This document shows, in pieces, positions 32,767 to 40,788 of a stretch of 64,000 bases of DNA. Each line of letters starts with the position of its first letter. Positions within the stretch are counted from its first letter, which is position 1. The stretch covers positions 124,001-188,000 of the forward strand of contig NZ_JAEPBG010000008.1 in the NCBI RefSeq assembly GCF_016632335.1, read 5' to 3'. The position numbers and the translations under genes are program-made. This DNA comes from Noviherbaspirillum pedocola. GTDB lineage: Bacteria > Pseudomonadota > Gammaproteobacteria > Burkholderiales > Burkholderiaceae_D. The notes under the pieces were generated by a model. That model ran no database searches. It had not been told where the DNA came from and saw nothing but the letters and a program-made list of their open reading frames with translations.

Positions 32767-34494
32767 TCAGGGCGATGGCACCCATCCAGCGCCGCTGTTC
32801 CAGCCGGCGAAGACCTTGGCGCGGGTGCTGAACGCGGAAAGGTCAGCACTGACGTTCGAATAAGCACTGCGCGCCCCAATGTCAGCAGCGCCGCCATTGG
32901 CATTCATGCTGCCGCTTTCACGCCAGCCGGCACTCGCGGTCGGCGTTGCGGGGTCGGGAACGGGCGAGTTCGCCGGCTGAGTGAACCAGCCGACGCTGGC
33001 GATATGCGGCCCGATGCGGTTGCCGATATAGGCGATGTTGTCGCAACCGAGGTTGGCATTGCCGAAGCTTCCGCTCGTGTACAGCGTGTTGCAATAGCCG
33101 TTGGCAACCGTCAGCCCGCCGGAGCGGCCGAGATAGGCGCTGCCGGGCGGCACATTGGCATCCGCGGTCAACGCACTGTTGAGCACCACAAAGCCGGGAT
33201 AACCATAAGCCGCGCGCGCCTGGAACAGATAGCCGCCCGAATAGACGCCCGACGCGGCACCGGTCGGATCGAACACGGTATGCAGTTCACTCTCTTCAAA
33301 TAGCGCGGCGAAAGGCGAACCCCAGATGAAGTCGACGTCGCCGGCGATATAGGACTGGTAATACCAGGCCCAACCCTTGGTCTGGATGGTGTCCTGCGCG
33401 CTGAGGAAATTCATGGTTGTGGCGACGAAGCGGCTGCCATTGAGCGTGGCGCTGTTGAAGTAGATGGTCTCGGCCTGATTGTTGAAGATGGTCTGCTTCA
33501 CGTGCGTGTTCTGCAGCGTGAAGTTGCTGAGCTTGAGCAGGTCGGCGTTTTCCACCAGCAGCACCGCCCGGCCGCCGCCGAGCGAGCGCCGGGTGGCGCC
33601 CTGCTCATTGGTCAGCGTCGTCTGCACCGCGGTCTTGCTGCCGCCGGTGCTGGGGTTGTAGGACTCATAGTTGTCGTAGTACACGACCACCCCGGAACGG
33701 CTCTCGCCGACGATGCTCAGGTTGTTCACGTTGCGCAGGAACAGCATCTCGTTGTAGCTGCCATTGCGGATCGTGACGGTCTTCGCATCCGCCGCATTCG
33801 CGCAGGTGGTATTGCAGCCGTTGGCCATGATCCAGTTCAGCGCGCCCTGCACGCTGCGGAAGTCGGCGGCGCCATCGTCATCCACGGTGACCGAAGTCGT
33901 CGAAGCCGGCGCCTTCTTCGTATGGAAAGCCCATGTCTTCGCGCCGGTGATGGCATTGAAGCCCGCGCCATTTACCCTTCCTGACAGCACGCCGGGATCC
34001 ATGGTCACGTAGTAATCGGTGTCGTACGACAGCGCGCCGTCGTGCAGCTTGATGGTGGCAGTGTTGCCCGCGATCGTCACCGGCTGGTAGTACACATAAC
34101 GCCATTGCGTCAAATTGGCGACGTTCTTGCCGATCTGGTCGATCTCGGTGTTCGTATAAGGCATCACGCTCTGAGTCTCGCCACCGGCGCTTACGACCGC
34201 GCTGCTGATGTCGATGGTATCGACCACGCTGTTGTCCGCTGCCTTGTAGACCTTGATGGTGCCAATGCTGCCCAACACCGGCGGTGCATCAAAGTTGATC
34301 TGGAGCCGGGTGTCGACATAGGCGGCCGGCTCGCCCTTGGCGGGCAGATAGTAGGCAATCGGCGCGCTGCCTGCCGCGGTTGAAGTGCCGGAAGCCGGGG
34401 TGGCCGATGCGTTGTCTCCATTCCCACCGCCGCCGCAGGCGGCCAGCAGAACGGCGGATGCGGAGATGCCGAGCATCCCAAGGACTCTACTCAT
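32767..34494 (-). CDS. Pectinesterase family lipoprotein
   Basis: A 575-residue surface lipoprotein. A lipobox signal (MSRVLGMLGISASAVLLAAC followed by GGGG) leads to an Ig-like/SbsA-type domain (residues 45-205, including DTRLQINFDAPPVLG). A right-handed beta-helix pectinesterase domain follows (210-560). Catalytic signatures are visible: the Gln-Asp of LSAQDTIQT, the Asp of VDFIWG and the Arg of AYLGRSGG. It would demethylate pectin or act on related esters of plant polysaccharides. GAGG precedes the ATG at 34494; the frame remains open to 34725 without a signal peptide. Confidence 0.88.
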   Translation of the reverse strand: MSRVLGMLGISASAVLLAACGGGGNGDNASATPASGTSTAAGSAPIAYYLPAKGEPAAYVDTRLQINFDAPPVLGSIGTIKVYKAADNSVVDTIDISSAVVSAGGETQSVMPYTNTEIDQIGKNVANLTQWRYVYYQPVTIAGNTATIKLHDGALSYDTDYYVTMDPGVLSGRVNGAGFNAITGAKTWAFHTKKAPASTTSVTVDDDGAADFRSVQGALNWIMANGCNTTCANAADAKTVTIRNGSYNEMLFLRNVNNLSIVGESRSGVVVYYDNYESYNPSTGGSKTAVQTTLTNEQGATRRSLGGGRAVLLVENADLLKLSNFTLQNTHVKQTIFNNQAETIYFNSATLNGSRFVATTMNFLSAQDTIQTKGWAWYYQSYIAGDVDFIWGSPFAALFEESELHTVFDPTGAASGVYSGGYLFQARAAYGYPGFVVLNSALTADANVPPGSAYLGRSGGLTVANGYCNTLYTSGSFGNANLGCDNIAYIGNRIGPHIASVGWFTQPANSPVPDPATPTASAGWRESGSMNANGGAADIGARSAYSNVSADLSAFSTRAKVFAGWNSGAGWVPSP

Positions 34495-34917
34495 GTGTCT
34501 ACCTCGATATTGGTCTTTTGTTGATGAATCGGCGCCGCGTCGGAGAAGCGGCATTTGGGCTACGGGTGCTGTGGGCCGGCGTGGCAGCGAGGCTGCCGTT
34601 TTCTTGCCTCGCGATGTGGGCGCGGACAATCCCGCGGCGCGTTGACGGCGGCGCCGATGGCGGTGAAGGGGGCACTTGCTTGTCTCCTGTCTTGCCCTGC
34701 TCTGCGGCCTTATCGGCCGGCTCATTGGCGAGTTTGATATATCAGAATCGTAATTCTAATATATCAGATGCGCAAGGCAATTTTTCAGCGGCAAACAGGA
34801 ACGAATGAAACATCGTGGGAGTTGACGGCCTGCATCGCAGTGCGACCAGCGGAAGCGCGATACGAAGCCCGTTTTGTACGATCAATGAAGGATTTGTCCT
34901 ACAAGACTTTGCGTGCT

Positions 34918-34932
34918 TTTCCTACTAGGAAA
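34918..34932. promoter_or_regulatory. 15-bp palindrome upstream of an orphan terminator
   Basis: TTTCCTA-C-TAGGAAA is a perfect inverted repeat with one central base. It starts 72 bp before the terminator stem. A TTGT-CCT-ACAA dyad lies just upstream near 34890, and TACTAT at 34948-34953 could serve as a -10 box. Position and symmetry suggest an operator for a short transcript. Confidence 0.4.
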
Positions 34933-34989
34933 CAGTTCTGGCTTTGCTACTATGCCGTCGTGCCTCGCACAATCCCTTAAAGTTCTTGA

Positions 34990-35021
34990 GCCCGTCCGCT
35001 ATGCAGACGGGCATTTTTTTT
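34990..35021 (+). terminator. Orphan intrinsic terminator
   Basis: GCCCGTC (34990-34996) pairs with GACGGGC (35006-35012) around a 9-nt loop, followed by A and eight T. It is a textbook Rho-independent terminator on the plus strand, yet no plus-strand gene lies within the preceding 2 kb. Confidence 0.85.
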
Positions 35022-35312
35022 GCCTTGCACCACTCCACATGGCACGGCATCGGTTTCCCCGGAAATCGTTTAGGGCGCGCGATAGCCATGGCCACCGCTC
35101 TCCATCACTTTCATCCGATTGGTTATTCGCCCGCCGCACTGGTTTCCCTGGCGAGCCCGATGCGTATTGGGATGCACTCAGCAACTGCACATACTGGCAA
35201 AGCAACCCAGGCCCGCAGCTGATTGCGTGTTTGCAATAGTCTTTCGAGGCCCTGTTATGGACGCTGTGTGACCAGAGCGGTAGCGAAAGCGAGAAACCTG
35301 GGAGCCAGGGCC

Positions 35313-35468
35313 ATGAACATCCCCGCATTTGCTCGCGATATCAATAGCTTGCCTTCGGAAACCGGGCCCGTGCCTGTGTATAGGCTTGTGTCGCCCGACA
35401 TCAATAAAACCTTTAAAGATGGCAGGGAATCCTTAGTAACTATTGACGATAGGCTGACTTTTCACTGA
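35313..35468 (+). CDS. Possible 51-residue small protein
   Basis: A short ORF (MNIPAFARDINSLPSETG at its start, ending DDRLTFH). AGGG lies close upstream of the ATG at 35313. The composition is protein-like and it stands alone between the orphan terminator and the lipoprotein gene. I recognise nothing in it; it may be chance. Confidence 0.25.
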   Translation: MNIPAFARDINSLPSETGPVPVYRLVSPDINKTFKDGRESLVTIDDRLTFH

Positions 35469-35497
35469 ATGACAACGGTGTCTCTTCATATATTTTC

Positions 35498-35517
35498 AAA
35501 TTGACCGCGGTCAATTT
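35498..35517. promoter_or_regulatory. 20-bp perfect palindrome upstream of the propeller lipoprotein gene
   Basis: AAATTGACCGCGGTCAATTT is perfectly symmetric and ends 66 bp before the start codon at 35584. The TTGACC half-site form is common for TetR- and MarR-like dimers. No regulator gene is adjacent. Confidence 0.55.
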
Positions 35518-35583
35518 CACACATGCTCGCGAAGCATAGCTTGCTCTGCGCAACATGCGTTGCGATAAATATTTGGAGACCAT

Positions 35584-36765
35584 ATGTTCAAGCTGAATTA
35601 CGCAGGAATTGCCGCAGCCTTCATTGCCGCCAGTACCTTGTCTGCATGCGGGGGGGGCGACAATAATGCCCCAAGCGACAATCCGCACCTGACTACTTTC
35701 ATGTCCGTACCCAATGTGACTGGCAGCACATCGTTTTCCAACGATGGCGGGGTCGTCTATCAGGGGCGCTTTTATCTCACCGACCGCAATAACAAGGCAG
35801 TTGATGTCTATGACGTCAAAACGCACGCGCTGGTCGGACTGATCAAGGGTACCGGCGCATCCGCTTTCACTGGCGCCGGTGCGTCCACCGATTCGTCCGG
35901 CCCGAACAGCGTGTCACCCGTGACCGGAACCAACAAGATGTACGCAACGGACGTCGACTCGGTCAAGATCATCGACACCGGCAGCAACACGGTCACCGGC
36001 GTCATTCCCATCAATGCACCGGGAACGACTGCCGGAACCGGTCACCGTGCGGACGCAAGCTGCTACGACGCAGACGATCATCTGCTCATGGTGAACAATG
36101 CGGCAGACAGCTTCTCTACATGGATCAATACCGATAACGACAGCGTAGTGGCGCAGTATGCCTACCCGGACAACACGACGGGTCTCGAAGGCTGCGTGTA
36201 TGACCACTCGACGCGGACGTTCTACACTGCAAACGATGGAACGGACACCAATCCGAACGGCGAACTGAACCGTATTACCGCATCCGCAGTGCTGAACAAC
36301 GGGACCAACCCCATCAGCCTGGCCGCTGGCGACCGCTTCACCCTCGGCCAGTGCGGCCCTGGCGGCATCGATCTCGGGCCGGGAACTGACCTCATCGTGG
36401 CCTGCGACATGAGCGGCACCAACGGAGCCAAGCTGATTACCCAGATATTGAATCGGACGAACGGACAGATCGTCGCCACTGTTCCGTTTGGCGGCGCCGA
36501 CCTGCTTTCCTATGATTCCGTTTCAAACCGCTACTACCTCGGCGCGCGCAATTGGCAGACCGGTGGCGTGGCGAACAAGTCGCTGCCGTTCAATCCGGTG
36601 CTGGGAATCATCGACGGCGCCACGCACGCGCTGCTGTTTCAGGTCGCAGCCGGCAAGGGCGCACACGTTGCCGTGGTTGATCCGGCAACGCAGCAAGTCT
36701 TTGTGCCAGCGTCGGCCGGCAGTGCCTTTACCGACCCGGGCATAGGCGTGTACTCGACGCATTGA
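35584..36765 (+). CDS. Secreted beta-propeller-like lipoprotein
   Basis: A 393-residue lipoprotein (signal MFKLNYAGIAAAFIAASTLSAC followed by GGG). The mature part has repeated propeller-type strands (VYQGRFYLTDRNNKAVDVYDV, KMYATDVDSVKIIDT, RTFYTANDGTDTNPNG) and three Cys in the middle part. It resembles YVTN/surface-protein propellers with no known ligand. GGAG precedes the ATG. It has its own terminator downstream and a palindromic operator candidate upstream, so it is a self-contained transcription unit. Confidence 0.75.
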   Translation: MFKLNYAGIAAAFIAASTLSACGGGDNNAPSDNPHLTTFMSVPNVTGSTSFSNDGGVVYQGRFYLTDRNNKAVDVYDVKTHALVGLIKGTGASAFTGAGASTDSSGPNSVSPVTGTNKMYATDVDSVKIIDTGSNTVTGVIPINAPGTTAGTGHRADASCYDADDHLLMVNNAADSFSTWINTDNDSVVAQYAYPDNTTGLEGCVYDHSTRTFYTANDGTDTNPNGELNRITASAVLNNGTNPISLAAGDRFTLGQCGPGGIDLGPGTDLIVACDMSGTNGAKLITQILNRTNGQIVATVPFGGADLLSYDSVSNRYYLGARNWQTGGVANKSLPFNPVLGIIDGATHALLFQVAAGKGAHVAVVDPATQQVFVPASAGSAFTDPGIGVYSTH

Positions 36766-36808
36766 TGCGCATGGCCCCTGCGAGGGCCAGTTCAAAAATA
36801 GCGGCTAG

Positions 36809-36839
36809 CCGGACCTGCTCGGTGAGAAGGTCCGGTTTT
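36809..36839 (+). terminator. Intrinsic terminator of the propeller lipoprotein gene
   Basis: CCGGACCT (36809-36816) pairs perfectly with AGGTCCGG (36828-36835), followed by TTTT. It lies 44 bp past the stop at 36765. Confidence 0.85.
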
Positions 36840-36890
36840 CAGGAACCGCATGTCGACGGCTCCGGCGCTATACAATCCCTCTCCGGCCCG

Positions 36891-37685
36891 CTACACGGGC
36901 TCTTGCACGAAGCCAGCCTGCTGGCGCTGAGATGCGTACTTCGGGTCGGCCAGATGGGCGATGAGTTCGCGCGCCAAACGCTTGCGCCTGGAGGCGGCAA
37001 CAACAGCCGCGACATAGGTAGTGGAAAGCTCGAACGGCGGCGGCAGCAAGCCTGTCAGTTCGACGCCGGGAGTGATCAGGATCTCCGTAATTTGTGTGCA
37101 TCCCACCGCCATCGGGTCACGAGCCCTGGCCATCGCCGCCATGGCAACGGCGCCATCGGGATAGACGCGCAGTCTGGAGGCGTCATCCATGCCCAGCGCC
37201 TTGAGGACTTTCATGAAGTGAATGCCGGCCGTGGCCTTCTTCGGATCGGGAAAATAAATGGCGCTTGCAGTAGACAGCAGCTTGCGCAGATCCTGTCCGT
37301 CACGGATTTCCACTTTCGGACGTCCCTGCACCAGGCACACGCCGGTCTTGACCTGGCCCAGGGGCGTTACGGTTTCCGCAAGCACACGGCCTGATTGCGC
37401 GAGCTCATCGATCAGGGGCTTGGAGAGAATCATCACGTCCGCATCCTCTCCCGCCAGGAGCTTGTCGCGCATTGCTCCCACCGCACCGAACTCTCCTTCC
37501 ACTCGTGCGTGATTCGCCTGGTCGAACGCGGGACCCAGGCGCTCCAGCAGCCCCTTGGCTGCGCCGCCGCTCAACAGCCGGATCGGCTCAGGTCCCGAGT
37601 TCACCCTGGATGCGCAACCCGGCAAGGTCATCGCGGCAACACCGGCCAGTGCGGCAAGGTGGAATTGACGGCGCGGTTTGTCCAT
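36891..37685 (-). CDS. ModA-like ABC transporter substrate-binding protein
   Basis: A 264-residue exported protein. The N-terminus combines a twin-arginine-like motif (PRRQFHLAALAG) with a lipobox (TLPGCAS). The mature part is a two-lobe periplasmic binding protein of the molybdate/extracellular solute type (IRLLSGGAAKGLLERLGPAFDQ, GEDADVMILSKPLIDEL, AGIHFMKVLKALGM). No permease or ATPase gene is adjacent, so it is an orphan. The ligand could be molybdate or another small anion. The start at 37685 has GAGGG upstream. Confidence 0.8.
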   Translation of the reverse strand: MDKPRRQFHLAALAGVAAMTLPGCASRVNSGPEPIRLLSGGAAKGLLERLGPAFDQANHARVEGEFGAVGAMRDKLLAGEDADVMILSKPLIDELAQSGRVLAETVTPLGQVKTGVCLVQGRPKVEIRDGQDLRKLLSTASAIYFPDPKKATAGIHFMKVLKALGMDDASRLRVYPDGAVAMAAMARARDPMAVGCTQITEILITPGVELTGLLPPPFELSTTYVAAVVAASRRKRLARELIAHLADPKYASQRQQAGFVQEPV

Positions 37686-37784
37686 GGACGTTTCCCTCAA
37701 TGCAAAGAATGGCCGGTCGCCGGCAGAAATCGTTGCGCAAAGAAGAACGGGATGCAGCGCGAACGCATCCCGCGAAGACAGCGC

Positions 37785-38252
37785 TCAGGGGCGCGCCGGT
37801 ACTTGCTGCCACGGGCTGCGGCATTCAGGGACGTACGGATAATACTGGCCCGAATCCGGACACCAGTACCAATACGATTGCGGCGGCGTTGCAGGAGCGG
37901 CAGGAGCGACTGGCGCCATGGGAGCCATGGGAACAACTGGAGCCACCGCCACCGGCGGCGCATACGGGTCCGGATACGGATACACCGGCGCCGGATACCA
38001 GTACCAGGTCGGCCCGACGATCCACCACCAGCCATGCCGCCCGGCGTGATAGCCGTTGTACCAGCGCCCGCCGCGCCAGCGGCCGTAATCATGCTCATGA
38101 AAGCGATGGATATCGCCGCGCCAGTGCGAACCACGGTCACCGTGCCATTGCGAACCTCGGTCGCCGTGCCAGTGGCGATGTTCCTGCGCCAGGGCTGGCG
38201 CTGCGAGCAGCGCCAGCGTCAGCGTAGCGACCAGACGTTTTGCCAAACGCAT
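37785..38252 (-). CDS. Exported His/Trp/Pro-rich protein
   Basis: A 155-residue protein with a signal peptide (MRLAKRLVATLTLALLAAPALA). After it comes a His/Arg/Trp-rich segment with repeats of HGDRGS, then a Pro/Val/Ala linker, and finally YYPYVPECRSPWQQVP, a short motif with two Cys seen in small proteobacterial envelope proteins. GGAGGT precedes the ATG at 38252. It is 44 bp after the neighbouring small lipoprotein gene and likely co-transcribed. Function unknown; metal binding by the His repeats is possible. Confidence 0.65.
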   Translation of the reverse strand: MRLAKRLVATLTLALLAAPALAQEHRHWHGDRGSQWHGDRGSHWRGDIHRFHEHDYGRWRGGRWYNGYHAGRHGWWWIVGPTWYWYPAPVYPYPDPYAPPVAVAPVVPMAPMAPVAPAAPATPPQSYWYWCPDSGQYYPYVPECRSPWQQVPARP

Positions 38253-38295
38253 CATGCACCTCCATCTATCGAGGATCGCCCAGCCTTGCAGCAGC

Positions 38296-38517
38296 CTACC
38301 AGTGATGGTGATGACGATGGCCATCGCCCCAGGTGCCGTAGCTGAACCCGAGACTGACCGGCGGCGCGGCATACACCGGCGCCGGCGCCACATAGGCAGG
38401 AGCCGGCTGATAGTAAGCGCCCGTCGGGTAGGCAGGCGCAGGCGTGTACACCGCGCAGCCGGCGACCAGCGAAGACAGCATGCCGGCAGCGGCGAAAGCT
38501 TTGAAAATCGGTTTCAT
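38296..38517 (-). CDS. Small Pro/Tyr-rich lipoprotein with His tail
   Basis: A 73-residue lipoprotein: signal and lipobox (AAAGMLSSLVAGC), a Tyr/Pro/Ala repeat region (PAPAY type) and a C-terminal GHRHHHHW. AGGAG is well placed before the ATG. It pairs with the following His-rich exported protein. Function unknown. Confidence 0.7.
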   Translation of the reverse strand: MKPIFKAFAAAGMLSSLVAGCAVYTPAPAYPTGAYYQPAPAYVAPAPVYAAPPVSLGFSYGTWGDGHRHHHHW

Positions 38518-38558
38518 GACAGGTTCTCCTTTCGGAAAACCATTATAGGAACGGCGAT

Positions 38559-38578
38559 AAAAAGCACTTTGTGCTTTT
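38559..38578 (-). terminator. Intrinsic terminator of the CoA-transferase operon
   Basis: AAAAGCAC and GTGCTTTT (38560-38567 and 38571-38578) form an 8-bp stem with a 3-nt loop. On the minus strand it ends in a run of T. It lies 83 bp past the CoA-transferase stop. Confidence 0.65.
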
Positions 38579-38660
38579 ACCGATCATTACAAGTTTAACG
38601 ATTGCGTCGGTTTGCCTGAACAAGACATGCAAGCCGACGCGTTCCGTCCGCGCGAGGCGT

Positions 38661-39908
38661 TCAGGCCGGCTGCTCTGCCGCCACTTCTTCCACTACGCCA
38701 TTGGCCACAAAGCCATCGATCTGCGCATCGTCATAGCCGTATTCACGCAGCAGTTCGCGCGTATGTTCGCCCAGCATCGGCGCATGACGAGTGATGGACG
38801 TCGGCGTTTCCGAAAAATGGATGGGACAGCCGAGCGCCTTCGTTGCTCCTGCCTGCGGATGTTCCAGGTCCACCACCATGTCGCGCGCCAGCGTTTGCGG
38901 ATGCGACAGCGCTTCGCCGATGGTGTTGACCGGCCCCGCCGGAACGCCCACGGCATCGAACAGGGCGATCCATTCATCCTTGCTGCGCGTGATGAAGGCG
39001 GCGCTCATCTCCTCGGTCAGCGCATTCAGGTTGGCCATGCGGGCGCTGTTGGTCGCATAACGCGGATCGCTCTTCCATTCCGGGTGACCGAGCGCGTCGG
39101 CGATGCGTTCCCAGTTCGCCTGGTTGGCGCCGCCGACATTGAGCCAGCCGTCACTGGCGCGGAAAGCCTGGTACGGCGCGGTCAGCAGATGGGCCGAGCC
39201 GGTCGGGCCGGCCGACTCTCCAGTGGCGAAATAAATCGCCGCATGCCAGTAGGTCTGCTGCAGCGCCGCTTCCATCAGCGAGGTGTCGACCACCTGCCCG
39301 CGCCCGGTCTTGAGCTTGTGCGCATAGGCGGCCAGGATGCCGTTGGCGGCGAGGATGCCGGCATTGATGTCGGCGATCGAATTGCCGGTCTTCACCGGCG
39401 GCCGTCCCGGTTCGCCCGTGACCGACATCAGCCCGGAAAAGCCCTGCGCAATCAGATCGAAGCCACCCTTGTCGGCCCAGGGCCCGGTGCGGCCGTAGCC
39501 GGAAACCGCGCAATAGATGAGCCCGGGATTGATCGCCGACAGCACGTCATAACCGAGACCGAGCTTCTCCAGCGTGCCGCGGCGGTAGTTCTCGGTCAGC
39601 ACGTCGGCGTCCTTCACCATGCGCAGCAGGATCTCGCGCCCTTCCTTCGACTTCAAATTCAGCGCCATGCCGCGCTTGTTGCGGTTCAGGATCATGAACG
39701 GCGCGGACACGCCGTTGACCCGCGGCTCGCGATAGCCGCGCGAATCGTCGCCGCCGGGCAGCTTCTCGATCTTGATCACATCCGCGCCCATGTCGGCCAG
39801 CATCATGCCGCAGGTCGGGCCCGCCATGATCTGCGCCAGCTCGAGCACCTTCATGCCGGCCAGCGGGCCGGTCTTCTTTTCCGTCTGGTTCACTGCGGTC
39901 TCTTTCAT
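38661..39908 (-). CDS. CaiB/BaiF family CoA-transferase
   Basis: A 415-residue class III CoA-transferase (formyl-CoA/carnitine-CoA transferase type). Visible markers are LAGMKVLELAQIMAGPTCGMML, the catalytic Asp in the IKIEKLPGGDDSR / FDLIAQGFSGLMSVTG region, and GNSIADINAG. It moves CoA between carboxylic acids without a free acyl-CoA. The ATG at 39908 overlaps the stop of the enoyl-CoA hydratase gene by 4 bp (ATGA), so the two proteins are translationally coupled and probably act in sequence. The substrate is not deducible. Confidence 0.9.
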   Translation of the reverse strand: MKETAVNQTEKKTGPLAGMKVLELAQIMAGPTCGMMLADMGADVIKIEKLPGGDDSRGYREPRVNGVSAPFMILNRNKRGMALNLKSKEGREILLRMVKDADVLTENYRRGTLEKLGLGYDVLSAINPGLIYCAVSGYGRTGPWADKGGFDLIAQGFSGLMSVTGEPGRPPVKTGNSIADINAGILAANGILAAYAHKLKTGRGQVVDTSLMEAALQQTYWHAAIYFATGESAGPTGSAHLLTAPYQAFRASDGWLNVGGANQANWERIADALGHPEWKSDPRYATNSARMANLNALTEEMSAAFITRSKDEWIALFDAVGVPAGPVNTIGEALSHPQTLARDMVVDLEHPQAGATKALGCPIHFSETPTSITRHAPMLGEHTRELLREYGYDDAQIDGFVANGVVEEVAAEQPA

Positions 39909-40684
39909 TTGCCGATGAAGCCCGGCTTCTGCTTGGCCAGGAAGGCGGCATAGCCGATGCGGAAGTCTTCGGTGTCGAAGCAGTCGAAGCATTCGTCGTA
40001 CTCGGCCGGCGAGATCGGCGTCGCATCGGCCAGGCGACGCGCGAATTTCTTGTGCCAGCGCGCCACCAGCGGCGCGCCCTCGGCGATGCGCGTGGCCGTG
40101 GCGCGCGCTTCCGTTGCGACTTGGTCGTCCGGCACCACGCGGGTGACCAGGCGCTTGGTGAAGGCTTCAGCGGCATCGAAGATGCGGCCTTCGAGCAGGA
40201 TCTCGAGCGCCACATCCGGACCGGCCAGCCGCGCCAGCGGTGCCATCTCCGGATAGGCCATCACCAGGCCGAGATTCTTGATCGGCGCGCCGAAGCGGCT
40301 CGATTCACCGCAGATGCGGATATCGCAAAGCGAAGCGATCTCAAGCCCGCCGCCAACGCAGATGCCATGGATCTGCGCCACGATCGGATGGCGGCAATTC
40401 GTGAAGGCCGCCGCGGTCGCATGCATGATGTGGCCGTATTCCACGGCCTGCGCCTTGTTCGAGCGCTCGGTCTCGAATTCGCTGATGTCATTGCCCGGCG
40501 AGAAGGCCTTCTCCCCAGCGCCGCGCACGATGATGCAGCGCACCTCGTCGTCGGCCGACAGCGTGGAAATCGTTTCACCGAGTTCGCGCCACATCGGCTT
40601 GGTGAAGGCATTGAGCTTGTGGGGGCGGTTCAGCGTGACGGTAACGATGTGGCCGTCGCGCTCGACGAGTATCAGGTCGGACAT
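39905..40684 (-). CDS. Enoyl-CoA hydratase/isomerase family protein
   Basis: A 259-residue crotonase-fold protein. The oxyanion-hole segments are present (GAGEKAFSPGNDISEFE and HGICVGGGLEIASLCDIRI). It would hydrate, isomerise or cleave an acyl-CoA made by the coupled CoA-transferase. GGAG is upstream of the ATG. Third gene of the leftward aminotransferase-led operon. Confidence 0.88.
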   Translation of the reverse strand: MSDLILVERDGHIVTVTLNRPHKLNAFTKPMWRELGETISTLSADDEVRCIIVRGAGEKAFSPGNDISEFETERSNKAQAVEYGHIMHATAAAFTNCRHPIVAQIHGICVGGGLEIASLCDIRICGESSRFGAPIKNLGLVMAYPEMAPLARLAGPDVALEILLEGRIFDAAEAFTKRLVTRVVPDDQVATEARATATRIAEGAPLVARWHKKFARRLADATPISPAEYDECFDCFDTEDFRIGYAAFLAKQKPGFIGK

Positions 40685-40788
40685 GAGAACTCCAGAATCA
40701 GAAAGCCTCGCGCGGCGACCCGCGCCGCGTGGGAATAAGAGCGGGACGATCCGCCGCGCGCTGCCCGGCGGATCGCCAAGGCAAACGA

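Larger units (their letters stand above)
34495..35312. other. Long non-coding region with an orphan terminator
   Basis: About 800 bp. The 34740-34800 part is AT-rich and likely holds the pectinesterase promoter. Further right there is a 15-bp palindrome at 34918-34932 and a strong rightward terminator at 34990-35021, with no credible protein between. Frames of 70 and 108 codons cross it but lack ribosome sites and protein-like composition. A short RNA ending at the terminator is a reasonable hypothesis. Confidence 0.4.

Noticed and set aside
34913-35239. 108-codon plus-strand frame across the orphan terminator
   Set aside because: It runs through a strong terminator hairpin and T-tract and lacks a ribosome site.
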